Part shown: positions 1 through 6,063 of the stretch, piece after piece
Numbering within the stretch: position 1 is the stretch's first letter
Layout of the letters: each line of letters opens with the position of its first letter
DNA from: Desulfuromonadaceae bacterium
GTDB taxonomy: Bacteria > Desulfobacterota > Desulfuromonadia > Desulfuromonadales > Desulfuromonadaceae
NCBI GenBank assembly: GCA_027065245.1
Contig: JAMOOS010000062.1
Span: forward strand, 1-17,214
DNA: 17,214 nucleotides
Reading direction: 5' to 3'
The notes under the pieces: model-generated
Database searches by the model: none
What the model saw: only the letters and a program-made list of their open reading frames with translations
What the model was told of the DNA's origin: nothing
Translations under genes and position numbers: made by a program

Positions 1-2
1 GC

Positions 3-110
3 GAATACCTGATGGGGTACTACAACAACTACCGACCACATCAGGCCAACGGTGGTTTGTCGCCGGTAGCAGCGGAAGAAAAACTTAAATCTGTGTCCGG
101 TTTTGCTTGA
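3..110 (+). CDS. IS3-family transposase OrfB, C-terminal fragment
   Basis: Only the last 35 codons are inside the window. The frame from position 3 reads EYLMGYYNNYRPH, then GLSPVAAEE, then a stop at 108-110. The Y-Y-N-x-x-R-P-H block followed by G-L-S-P is the typical C-terminus of the DDE integrase domain (rve_3) in IS3-family OrfB transposases, which cut and join the element ends. The catalytic D, D and E residues lie upstream of the window. The stop sits within the inverted repeat, as is usual in this family. Whether the full gene is intact cannot be seen. Confidence 0.8.
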   Translation, partial: EYLMGYYNNYRPHQANGGLSPVAAEEKLKSVSGFA

Positions 111-118
111 CCACTACA
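94..118 (+). repeat. Putative IS3-type right inverted repeat
   Basis: These 25 bases span the transposase stop codon and end in ACTACA. They match the general form of IS3-family terminal repeats from memory. The matching left repeat is not in the window, so the call rests on resemblance and position only. Confidence 0.55.
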
Positions 119-738
119 CTGGGCAAAAACAGTTTTCACTATGCCTATATGGACCACCGGGAACCGGTAAAACCGAATATGTGCGTCAACTGGCGGATCA
201 ATTAGGGATGGAGGTGCTGGTTAAGCGAGCATCAGACCTGTTGGGTGCACATGTCGGTCAATCAGAACAGCAGATTGCCGCTGCCTTTCAAGAGGCTCAA
301 GATAAAGAACAATTTTTGATTTTTGACGAAGCTGATTCCCTTTTAGGTGATCGTCGCCATGCGCATCAAAGCTGGGAGGTATCACAGGTAAACGAAATGC
401 TAACCTGGATGGAAAGCCATCAGCTACCGTTTGCTTGTACCACCAACTTGATGGATCGAATAGATCAGGCATCACTGCGCCGCTTTACCTTTAAGGTTGG
501 TTTTAATCATTTAACCAATGCGCAAATCTGTTTCGCCTGCAGATATTTTTTCAATATCGATGCACCAGCGTCAATTAAAGATTTAACCAATTTAACTCCG
601 GGTGATTTTATGGTTGTGCAGAAAAAAGCTAAAATTCTCAGATTACTGGATCGACCAAAAGAACTGATAAAAATGCTGGAAGTGGAGTGTTCAGTAAAAG
701 AAAATACATCTACGCCGATAGGGTTTCTTGCGGCTTAG
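103..738 (+). CDS. 5'-truncated AAA+ ATPase
   Basis: This is an AAA+ ATP-hydrolysing module of the kind that remodels partner proteins or nucleic acids. Visible are a Walker A motif GPPGTGKT (residues 17-24), a Walker B FLIFDEAD (71-78), a sensor-1 Asn in ACTTN (115) and a paired arginine finger LRRFTF (126-127). The frame is open from a TTG at 103, but its first five codons are insertion-sequence DNA and there is no Shine-Dalgarno sequence. Genuine ATPase sequence starts about ten residues before Walker A, where related proteins usually have a long N-terminal region. I infer that the gene lost its 5' end and is probably a pseudogene, or is expressed only from the IS. It may once have been the motor of the downstream nuclease cassette. 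Confidence 0.8.
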   Translation: MLDHYTGQKQFSLCLYGPPGTGKTEYVRQLADQLGMEVLVKRASDLLGAHVGQSEQQIAAAFQEAQDKEQFLIFDEADSLLGDRRHAHQSWEVSQVNEMLTWMESHQLPFACTTNLMDRIDQASLRRFTFKVGFNHLTNAQICFACRYFFNIDAPASIKDLTNLTPGDFMVVQKKAKILRLLDRPKELIKMLEVECSVKENTSTPIGFLAA

Positions 739-754
739 CCAAGGGGTTAAAGAT

Positions 755-892
755 ATGCGGCAAGCAATAATTGATCTACAGATAAGAACGAATTATGCCT
801 ATTGTCCACACGATGCGACACACTCTGTCGCGACACCATGGCATAATAGAATCAATGTATTTCCATATATTTTGCTGACAAGTCATTTTTAA
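755..892 (+). CDS. Possible 45-residue small protein, unknown
   Basis: An ATG at 755 is preceded by AAGGGG (741-746) at a good distance of eight bases. It opens a 45-codon frame that fills the gap between the ATPase and the metallo-beta-lactamase gene. The product has two or three aromatic and histidine-rich patches (YAYCPHD, TPWHNR) and no recognised motif. The frame contains the inverted repeat at 815-831, so the stretch could equally be an untranslated leader. I cannot recognise a family. Confidence 0.2.
   Translation: MRQAIIDLQIRTNYAYCPHDATHSVATPWHNRINVFPYILLTSHF
815..831. promoter_or_regulatory. Perfect 6-bp inverted repeat upstream of the MBL gene
   Basis: GCGACA (815-820) and TGTCGC (826-831) flank a 5-base spacer. 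No run of T follows, so it is not an intrinsic terminator. It lies about 80 bases before the start of the metallo-beta-lactamase gene and could be an operator or an RNA hairpin in its leader. Confidence 0.3.
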
Positions 893-910
893 AAAGCGAA
901 GGATTCAATA

Positions 911-2188
911 TTGGAGATAATTATCCATCGAGGGGCAGAGGAGATTGGCGGTAGTTGTGTGCAGATCAAAACTGGGCAGCATTCAATTCTTATTGATGCC
1001 GGTTTACCATTGGGGGAAACCGCCAGCACCGTCAACCTTGCCACACTAAATATTGACGCAGTATTGATCAGTCATCCGCATCAAGATCACTATGGTTTAA
1101 TCGACGATCTTGCTCCATCGGTGCCGGTTTATATCGGCAAAATTGCCGGTAAATTGATTGCAGCAACCAGAATTTTTACTGGCAGGACACCCCTGCAAAA
1201 CAATTTTCACTATTTTAAAGCGGGATCATCTTTTGAAATTACTCCCTTTCGTATTACCCCGTTTTTGGTAGATCATTCCGCCAGCGATGCCTTTGGCTTT
1301 ATTGTTGAGGCTGATGGGCAGCGGATGATTTACAGCGGTGATTTTAGAGCGCATGGCCGAAAAAGAAAAATCTTCGAGAATTTCATTAAGCATCCTCCGC
1401 AAAATATAGATCTGCTCCTGATGGAGGGGACAATGATGGGGCGAAACGGTGAAAAATACCAAACCGAGGCGGATATCGAAGCGCAGATGGTTAATGTTCT
1501 GAATGATACTGTAGGAGCTGTTTTTCTCGTTTGTTCCGGACAACATATTGATCGCTTATGTACCGCCTTCAGAGCCAGCAGAAGATCTGGACGTACCTTC
1601 GTGGTTGATATCTATACAGCGTGGATATTGCAGATATTGTCAGAACACTTTGATTCAACGCCGCACTTCACTTTAAAAGGCATTCGAGTATTAGCCCGTG
1701 GAGCTAGCGCCAAAAACCATTATCTGAAAATAAAAGATAATAGCTACTTCAAACAATTTATAAATGACATTTATAAAAATGAAAATGTCATTACCGAAGC
1801 AGAGATTGCCGCGACTCCACACCAATATTTCATAAAAAACTGCCGTATTGATGTTTTGCTGAAAAAACTAAATCAGCAGCAAACTGGTATCATCTATTCA
1901 CAGTGGAGCGGTTATCTAGAAAAAGAAAAATGTAAACAGTTTGATTGGAGGTTGGCGGCACTCAAGAGCGATTCCGATGTGGCGTTTCATCATATTCACA
2001 CCAGCGGACATGCTTTCAAACAAGACTTACACCGCTATCTGAATGCGATTAAGCCAAAAGTGGTTGTGCCGATTCATACTGAATGTGGCGACGAATATGT
2101 AAAAGAATTTAGCTCGCACCACGTTAAGGTAATCGCAGATGGAGAAGTCTGTCAGTTGGTTGGTGGAAATAATAGAGAGGTGAAATAA
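911..2188 (+). CDS. Beta-CASP metallo-beta-lactamase nuclease, RNase J-like
   Basis: The 425-residue product has the marks of a zinc-dependent RNA/DNA nuclease of the beta-CASP group. Motif 2 is HPHQDH (55-60), the motif 3 region is VDHSASDAFG (His122), and motif 4 is SGDF (Asp144). The beta-CASP acidic motif A is LLMEGT (Glu172), motif B is HTSGHA (His367) and motif C is PIHTE (His389). All expected metal ligands appear present, so it should be active. It is shorter than housekeeping RNase J (usually about 550 residues), apparently lacking its C-terminal domain. The start is a TTG at 911 with GAAGGA about eight bases upstream. Its stop overlaps the start of the next gene by one base. The AT-rich island context suggests an accessory, possibly defence-related, nuclease. 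The substrate is unknown. Confidence 0.85.
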   Translation: MEIIIHRGAEEIGGSCVQIKTGQHSILIDAGLPLGETASTVNLATLNIDAVLISHPHQDHYGLIDDLAPSVPVYIGKIAGKLIAATRIFTGRTPLQNNFHYFKAGSSFEITPFRITPFLVDHSASDAFGFIVEADGQRMIYSGDFRAHGRKRKIFENFIKHPPQNIDLLLMEGTMMGRNGEKYQTEADIEAQMVNVLNDTVGAVFLVCSGQHIDRLCTAFRASRRSGRTFVVDIYTAWILQILSEHFDSTPHFTLKGIRVLARGASAKNHYLKIKDNSYFKQFINDIYKNENVITEAEIAATPHQYFIKNCRIDVLLKKLNQQQTGIIYSQWSGYLEKEKCKQFDWRLAALKSDSDVAFHHIHTSGHAFKQDLHRYLNAIKPKVVVPIHTECGDEYVKEFSSHHVKVIADGEVCQLVGGNNREVK

Positions 2189-2718
2189 TGGGTAAATTTG
2201 ATATTGACACCATTAGGGCAATTATGGCTGGCAGCAATGCTCAGGAAAAAATTGCCATGCTTGACGCAGTTTATTACCGTATTGATGAATGGGATATTTT
2301 TCCAATATCAATATTTATGTGCGGCTTAAACGATATAAATACAGATGTCAGATGTGCAACACTGTCCATGCTATCGAATTATTCACACAAAATGTCGCAA
2401 GCTGAATTGCTTCAGGCTCTAAGTCTTATTGAAGACTGCGATGATAAGATTCGCTTGCTACTTGTTGACAGATTCTACGCTATTGTATCCGAATTGGATG
2501 ATGACTCCTTGCGCTCGTTCTTGCCTTACCTCTGGCACACAAAAGAGACCATACGCGATGCAGCAATAGAAATGTTAATGGATTTTGCATCTGACTTTAC
2601 AAATGAAATGTTTCAAGATATTGTAAACGCTTATTCTTGCTCCAATATGAAAGTTCGCGAGTCTATAAGTGAATTTCTTGAGCGCAACGGGCAAGAGCAC
2701 TTAATTTCCCTTATGTGA
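2188..2718 (+). CDS. HEAT-like alpha-helical repeat protein, partner of the MBL nuclease
   Basis: I do not recognise a named family. The 176 residues read as paired amphipathic helices with recurring turn signatures: DINTDVRCATLSML (about 49-62), DDKIRLLLVD (84-93), KETIRDAAIEML (118-129) and NMKVRESISEFL (153-164). Spacing of roughly 32-35 residues with D-x-x-V/I-R is typical of HEAT or PBS-lyase-type repeats, which act as protein-binding scaffolds. There is no signal peptide, membrane segment or catalytic motif. The ATG overlaps the MBL stop codon in TAATG, and a good Shine-Dalgarno sequence (GAGAGGTGA, 2175-2183) lies inside the MBL gene. The two are therefore translationally coupled and probably form a complex. 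The repeat call is by eye. Confidence 0.7.
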   Translation: MGKFDIDTIRAIMAGSNAQEKIAMLDAVYYRIDEWDIFPISIFMCGLNDINTDVRCATLSMLSNYSHKMSQAELLQALSLIEDCDDKIRLLLVDRFYAIVSELDDDSLRSFLPYLWHTKETIRDAAIEMLMDFASDFTNEMFQDIVNAYSCSNMKVRESISEFLERNGQEHLISLM

Positions 2719-2750
2719 AAGGAACCTCGAATGTCTAGTCAGTGATGATA

Positions 2751-2783
2751 GCTTGCCAACTTGTGGTTTTTACAAGTGCAAGC
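2751..2783 (+). promoter_or_regulatory. Strong hairpin in the leader of the nuclease gene
   Basis: GCTTGC (2751-2756) pairs with GCAAGC (2778-2783), and ACTTGT (2759-2764) pairs with ACAAGT (2772-2777). The loop is GGTTTTT and a two-base CA bulge sits on the 5' side, giving a 12-bp stem. It lies 33 bases after the HEAT-like gene and 88 bases before the next start. No clear U-tract follows, so it looks more like an attenuator, RNA-processing site or protein-binding element than a simple terminator. Confidence 0.5.
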
Positions 2784-2871
2784 GGTGATGCTTTTAGTGT
2801 AAATTATGTAAGATTTATACCAGGTTTGAACGTGGCAGATTTTTATCAATTTTAGTCAAAGGGGTTTGAAA

Positions 2872-3783
2872 ATGAGAATTTTTTCTAGAGGGATTAGCGA
2901 TGAGCGTATTTTGAATAAAGCCAAAGATTTTTTTTCGACAGAAATTGGTCAGAAATTGATTAACAGCAAAAAAGACGGCAAACCGGTTTTTAATATCTGC
3001 ATACGTGATAACTACTTCAATATTTACTGGAATGGCTGCTCTGTTTTGAAATATTCACCAAACGCCACAAAAAATACCTATCAAATTCATAAAAAATATA
3101 TATTTAAAGATGCCAATGTGGAAGAGAAAGATTATATAAATCTTTCACCGGAGTTAAAGTTTGAAAATTGGGATTTTTCTGATGCAATCATTGCAAATGC
3201 TCAAAACGGGGAAATCCCCCTAGTAAATGATTATGTAAAGGGCGAAAAGGAAGATATTAAAAATTATATTTTACGCGAAAACCCTTTTTTACTTGATCTC
3301 GAAGTAGCCTTTACTCGAGAAAGAAGCATAAGAGAGACAGAAAATTCAAAGCTAGATTTTGTTGCGGATAGGATCGATATGGCCAGAATTGATCTCCTAC
3401 CGTCAGGTGAACCAATACTGAGGCTTGTCGAAGTTAAGCGTGCTCAGGACAGCAGGCTTCGTTCTGAAAAAATACCGGAAATTATGGATCAGATGGAACG
3501 ATATCAGACATTTATTGACAGCGAAATAGATAATATTAAAAAAAGTTACCGTGTCGTAGCAAATAACATGCTTGAATTAGGTCTGGATGCAAATATGGCT
3601 GGTATTGGAAGCAAAACTGCAAAAGATATTTTGCAAGAATTTTCACAATCGCCAGCAGTTGACGAAAGACCACACCTTCTTGTTATTGGGGAAAAGCAAG
3701 AATTGTCTGGCAACGTGGATCATTGGCAAAAATTGAAAGAACTTTTTGCTGAAAGATATCCTGCCCCAGTGATTTGGTCTTAA
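2872..3783 (+). CDS. PD-(D/E)XK nuclease-like protein
   Basis: The 303-residue product is soluble. Its C-terminal half carries a plausible PD-(D/E)XK active site: Glu144 in LLDLEVAF, Asp174 in MARIDLL, and Glu187-x-Lys189 in LVEVKRA. A Gln207/Tyr211 pair follows (DQMERYQ), as in many members of this fold, which cuts DNA or RNA with Mg2+. The layout recalls NucS/DUF91-type or Shedu (DUF4263)-type domains, but I cannot assign either by eye. The N-terminal 130 residues are unrecognised and may sense or bind a target. The start is the ATG at 2872, because AAAGGGG (2858-2864) is well placed for it and too close to the in-frame TTG at 2866. The gene is AT-rich like its upstream neighbours and has its own leader of about 150 bases, so it may be expressed separately. 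Confidence 0.6.
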   Translation: MRIFSRGISDERILNKAKDFFSTEIGQKLINSKKDGKPVFNICIRDNYFNIYWNGCSVLKYSPNATKNTYQIHKKYIFKDANVEEKDYINLSPELKFENWDFSDAIIANAQNGEIPLVNDYVKGEKEDIKNYILRENPFLLDLEVAFTRERSIRETENSKLDFVADRIDMARIDLLPSGEPILRLVEVKRAQDSRLRSEKIPEIMDQMERYQTFIDSEIDNIKKSYRVVANNMLELGLDANMAGIGSKTAKDILQEFSQSPAVDERPHLLVIGEKQELSGNVDHWQKLKELFAERYPAPVIWS

Positions 3784-3836
3784 CCACAAAATCAGACGAT
3801 TAATTTATTATGCCTCCTCCGCATAATCTGTGGTTA
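3781..3836. repeat. Nested inverted repeats just after the nuclease gene
   Basis: TAACCACA (3781-3788, beginning with the stop codon) is the exact reverse complement of TGTGGTTA (3829-3836). Inside it, ATTATGC (3807-3813) and GCATAAT (3821-3827) form a second perfect 7-bp stem. It could serve as a transcription end or be part of the left end of the following ISL3-like remnant. No T-run is present. Confidence 0.45.
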
Positions 3837-3853
3837 GCAGGCACTAAAAATAG

Positions 3854-3927
3854 AGCATTGTCCTTCCGGGATGGGTAAGATGGTTTTCCCAATAACTATC
3901 AACCCCATACCCGAGAAGGACAATGCT
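3854..3927 (+). repeat. 12-bp perfect inverted repeat spanning the transposase start codon
   Basis: AGCATTGTCCTT (3854-3865) and AAGGACAATGCT (3916-3927) are exact reverse complements separated by 50 bases. The inner flanks CCGGG and CCCGAG pair partly. The second arm contains both the GAAGGA-type ribosome site and the ATG at 3923. A transcript starting upstream would therefore bury the start site in a stem, a device known in insertion sequences for blocking transposase expression from outside promoters. Confidence 0.55.
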
Positions 3928-4138
3928 GATAAAGACTTTACTGAATAAGACTGAACGATTCAAGTCATTCGTTTACGTTTCCGTGTGTTTTATGCTGATC
4001 GCCGATATGGAAGCGTTGGCCGCCCATGTAATCATGCCTTTCTCCTGTTTTCATCCCATGCCACACTCCCCTCATGCCAAGGCAGGCCCGCATAGACGCT
4101 TTTGGTGCGCTTCATCATATTATCTGCCGTGGGACTGA
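3923..4138 (+). pseudogene. Decayed N-terminal fragment of an ISL3-like transposase
   Basis: The opening residues MLIKTLLNKTERFKSFVY resemble, from memory, the N-terminus of ISL3-family transposases. These normally continue into a cysteine-rich zinc-binding region before the DDE domain. Here the frame loses that pattern after about 30 residues. A faint HRRFWC and LPWD near the end recall the later part of the zinc-binding segment. The frame stops at 71 residues, against roughly 400 for an intact transposase. I read it as a remnant with internal deletions. The family call is tentative. Confidence 0.45.
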
Positions 4139-4318
4139 GCGTTGTACGATTTTTTAAGATGACTGAGACCGTGATGGCTTTGCTGGTCGTCGGTGTGTCG
4201 GTTAACGGGTGTGCGGATATTTCTGGTGCCCTGTTTGGGCTATTGGTGTGAAGTGTGTTAGTATCGCCTGTTAACTGTAGACAGATTTTTCCTCTTTTTT
4301 ACCTGCAGGATGGCAGAC
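4139..4318. other. Intergenic region upstream of the symporter gene
   Basis: About 180 bases separate the ISL3-like remnant from the transporter. They hold a short frame (4159-4251, 30 residues) ending a hydrophobic run with VNGC, which looks lipobox-like but has no convincing ribosome site. I see no clear promoter, terminator or RNA. Base composition shifts here from the AT-rich island to the GC-richer core. Confidence 0.4.
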
Positions 4319-5857
4319 ATGGAACAGCGGGCGCTTTGGGGTAGTAAAATTGGTTTTTTGCTGGCTGCCGTTGGTTCGGCGGTGGGGCTGGGTAATATCT
4401 GGCGGTTTGGCTATATGGCCTACGAGAATGGCGGCGGGGCGTTTCTGGTGCCGTATTCGGTGGCGCTGGTGCTGGCGGGGATTCCGCTGATGGTGCTCGA
4501 ATATGCTTTGGGGCATATGGAAAAAGGCTCGGCGCCGCTGGCTTTTACCCGGGTATCGTCCAAATGGGAGAGCGTCGGCTGGTGGATGCCTACCATCGCT
4601 TTTTTCGGGATCAACCTGTTTTACGCCGTGGTTATCGGCTGGTGTATGAATTACTTTGTTTTTGCTTTTACCCAGGCGTGGGGAGCGGATACCGGGGCGT
4701 TTTTTATGCATCAGTTTTTACAGATAAGTGACGATGTTTTCCATTTTGGCGGTATTCGCTGGCCGATTCTGGCCGGGACGCTGTTTACCTGGCTGGTGTG
4801 CTGGGCCATCTGTTATCGCGAAGTGAGCCACGGCATCGAAAAGGCCAGTATGATCTTCATGCCGCTGCTGGTGGTGCTGACCCTGGTGCTGGTGGGCTGG
4901 TCGCTGCAACTGCCGGGGGCGTGGGAGGCGGTGCGCGCCAATTATCTTACACCGCACTGGGACAAGATAAATCCGTTTACCGCCGGGGGCGGCAAGGTGT
5001 GGGTGGCGGCCTTCGGGCAGATATTCTTTACCCTGTCGCTGGGGTTTGGCATCATGATCACCTACGCCAGCTATCTGCCGAAAAAAACCGATATTGTCAC
5101 CAACGCGCTGATCACCTCAATTCTCAATTGTCTGTATTCTTTTGTTACCGGCTTCGCCGTGTTCGGTACCATCGGTTTTATGGCGGCGCAAAAGGGGGTT
5201 CCGTTTGCCGAGGCGATAAAGAGTGGGCCTGGTCTGGCGTTTGTGGTCTATCCCGAGGCCATCAACCAGTTGCCGGCGGGAAAAACTGTTTTTGGCCTGC
5301 TGTTTTTTCTGGTGCTTATCATGGCCGGGTTGTCGTCGGCCATCTCGCTGGTGGAGGCGTTCTGCTGTGCCCTGATGGACAAGTTTGATCTGCCGCGCGG
5401 TAAAACGGTGACGGCGGTGTGTGTGCTGGGGGCGCTGGGCAGTGTGATATTCACTACCCGGGCCGGGCTGTATATCCTCGATATTGTCGATCATTTTGTT
5501 AATAATTACGGCCTGGTCAGTGGTGGTATTATCGAATGCGTACTGGTGGGCTGGGTGCTGAAGGCGGCGGTGGCGCGGCGGCATGTGAACAATGTGGCCA
5601 CATTGTCGTTGCCGGCGTTCTGGGAAGTGCTGATCCGCTATATTACGCCGACGCTGCTGGTGGTGGTGCTCGGGTTTGCCCTGGTAAACGAGTTTGCCAC
5701 CCGTTACAGTGGTTATTCGGTATCGGCGTTGCTGCTGTTCGGTATCGGCTGGCTGGTGCTGGCGCTGGTGATTTCGCTGGTGCTTACCCGCTATACCTGG
5801 GCGGCGGGCAAGCTGAAGCGCAAACATGACCCGGATGACGATCAGTTACTGGTGTGA
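4319..5857 (+). CDS. Sodium:neurotransmitter symporter (NSS/SNF) family transporter
   Basis: This is an inner-membrane Na+-coupled importer of amino acids or related small molecules. The N-terminus has the hallmark unwound TM1 that binds Na+ and substrate (GSAVGLGNIWRFGYM), followed by ENGGGAFLVPY. The TM8-type AGLSSAISLVEAF also fits a LeuT-fold protein. About a dozen hydrophobic segments and 512 residues are normal for bacterial members such as LeuT or Tyt1. An ATG at 4310 is also possible (515 residues). I prefer 4319 because AGGA at 4307-4310 is then eight bases upstream, while 4310 has no ribosome site. The substrate cannot be deduced. I found no typical hydrophobic MetS-like small subunit after it. 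Confidence 0.9.
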   Translation: MEQRALWGSKIGFLLAAVGSAVGLGNIWRFGYMAYENGGGAFLVPYSVALVLAGIPLMVLEYALGHMEKGSAPLAFTRVSSKWESVGWWMPTIAFFGINLFYAVVIGWCMNYFVFAFTQAWGADTGAFFMHQFLQISDDVFHFGGIRWPILAGTLFTWLVCWAICYREVSHGIEKASMIFMPLLVVLTLVLVGWSLQLPGAWEAVRANYLTPHWDKINPFTAGGGKVWVAAFGQIFFTLSLGFGIMITYASYLPKKTDIVTNALITSILNCLYSFVTGFAVFGTIGFMAAQKGVPFAEAIKSGPGLAFVVYPEAINQLPAGKTVFGLLFFLVLIMAGLSSAISLVEAFCCALMDKFDLPRGKTVTAVCVLGALGSVIFTTRAGLYILDIVDHFVNNYGLVSGGIIECVLVGWVLKAAVARRHVNNVATLSLPAFWEVLIRYITPTLLVVVLGFALVNEFATRYSGYSVSALLLFGIGWLVLALVISLVLTRYTWAAGKLKRKHDPDDDQLLV

Positions 5858-5894
5858 TGCCGCCGCCGCAGTGGTTGGCGCAGGAGAATTTGTC

Positions 5895-6026
5895 ATGTCG
5901 TTATTGCCGGGGGCGCCGTACGCTTTTATGTGTCGCAGCTGCGGTCATTGGTTTAGCAGCGGCCGTCGTGTTTTCGTCTGTTGTCCGCGCTGCCGAACCT
6001 GGCGGGTGCGCCGGTTGCGGCAGTGA
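5895..6026 (+). CDS. Small zinc-ribbon protein, 43 residues
   Basis: The reading frame is short but well supported. AGGAG (5882-5886) lies eight bases before the ATG at 5895. The product has CRSC (Cys13, Cys16) and CPRC (Cys30, Cys33) spaced like a zinc ribbon, ending in a strongly basic tail RVRRLRQ. Such mini-proteins may bind nucleic acid or a partner protein. I do not recognise a named family. It sits between the symporter and nfeD on the same strand. A competing frame (5857-6060) has a hydrophobic stretch but no ribosome site, so I favour this one. Sequence similarity in other genomes would settle it. Confidence 0.45.
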   Translation: MSLLPGAPYAFMCRSCGHWFSSGRRVFVCCPRCRTWRVRRLRQ

Positions 6027-6063
6027 TGCAGGTGCTCAGGCGATGCGGGAAAGGGAATAGGTA

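Larger units (their letters stand above)
1..118 (+). mobile_element. Right end of an IS3-family insertion sequence (cut by window edge)
   Basis: The segment holds the last codons of an IS3-type transposase and then a terminal sequence ending in GACCACTACA at 109-118. IS3-family ends often read TGTAGTGGTCAA inward, and the reverse complement of 94-118 has this form. I therefore place the element boundary at about 118. The left end lies outside the window, so target duplication and full length cannot be checked. The downstream ATPase gene begins directly at this boundary without its own N-terminal part, which suggests that the insertion or a later deletion removed it. Confidence 0.75.

Noticed and set aside
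2731..2745. A mini-frame ATG TCT AGT CAG TGA with AAGGAA upstream, after the HEAT-like gene
   Set aside because: Four codons are too few to support. It may be the relic of a lost gene start, but nothing downstream continues it in any frame.
2751..2783. Reading the hairpin as an intrinsic terminator
   Set aside because: The sequence after the stem (GGTGATGCTTTTAG) lacks an immediate T-run, so simple termination is not supported.
4159..4251. A 30-residue lipoprotein-like frame (hydrophobic run ending VNGC)
   Set aside because: It has no convincing ribosome site, only about ten residues follow the Cys, and it lies in decayed IS-flanking sequence. Probably chance.
5117..5827. A 236-codon minus-strand frame opposite the symporter
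   Set aside because: It is rich in Gln, His and Arg, as expected for the reverse of a hydrophobic-protein gene, and has no domain.
5857..6060. A frame with a hydrophobic stretch and Cys pairs (MMPPPQWLAQ...) that could be a small membrane protein after the symporter
   Set aside because: It has no ribosome site and overlaps the zinc-ribbon frame, which has a consensus site and better-spaced cysteines. It does not look like a MetS-type subunit.
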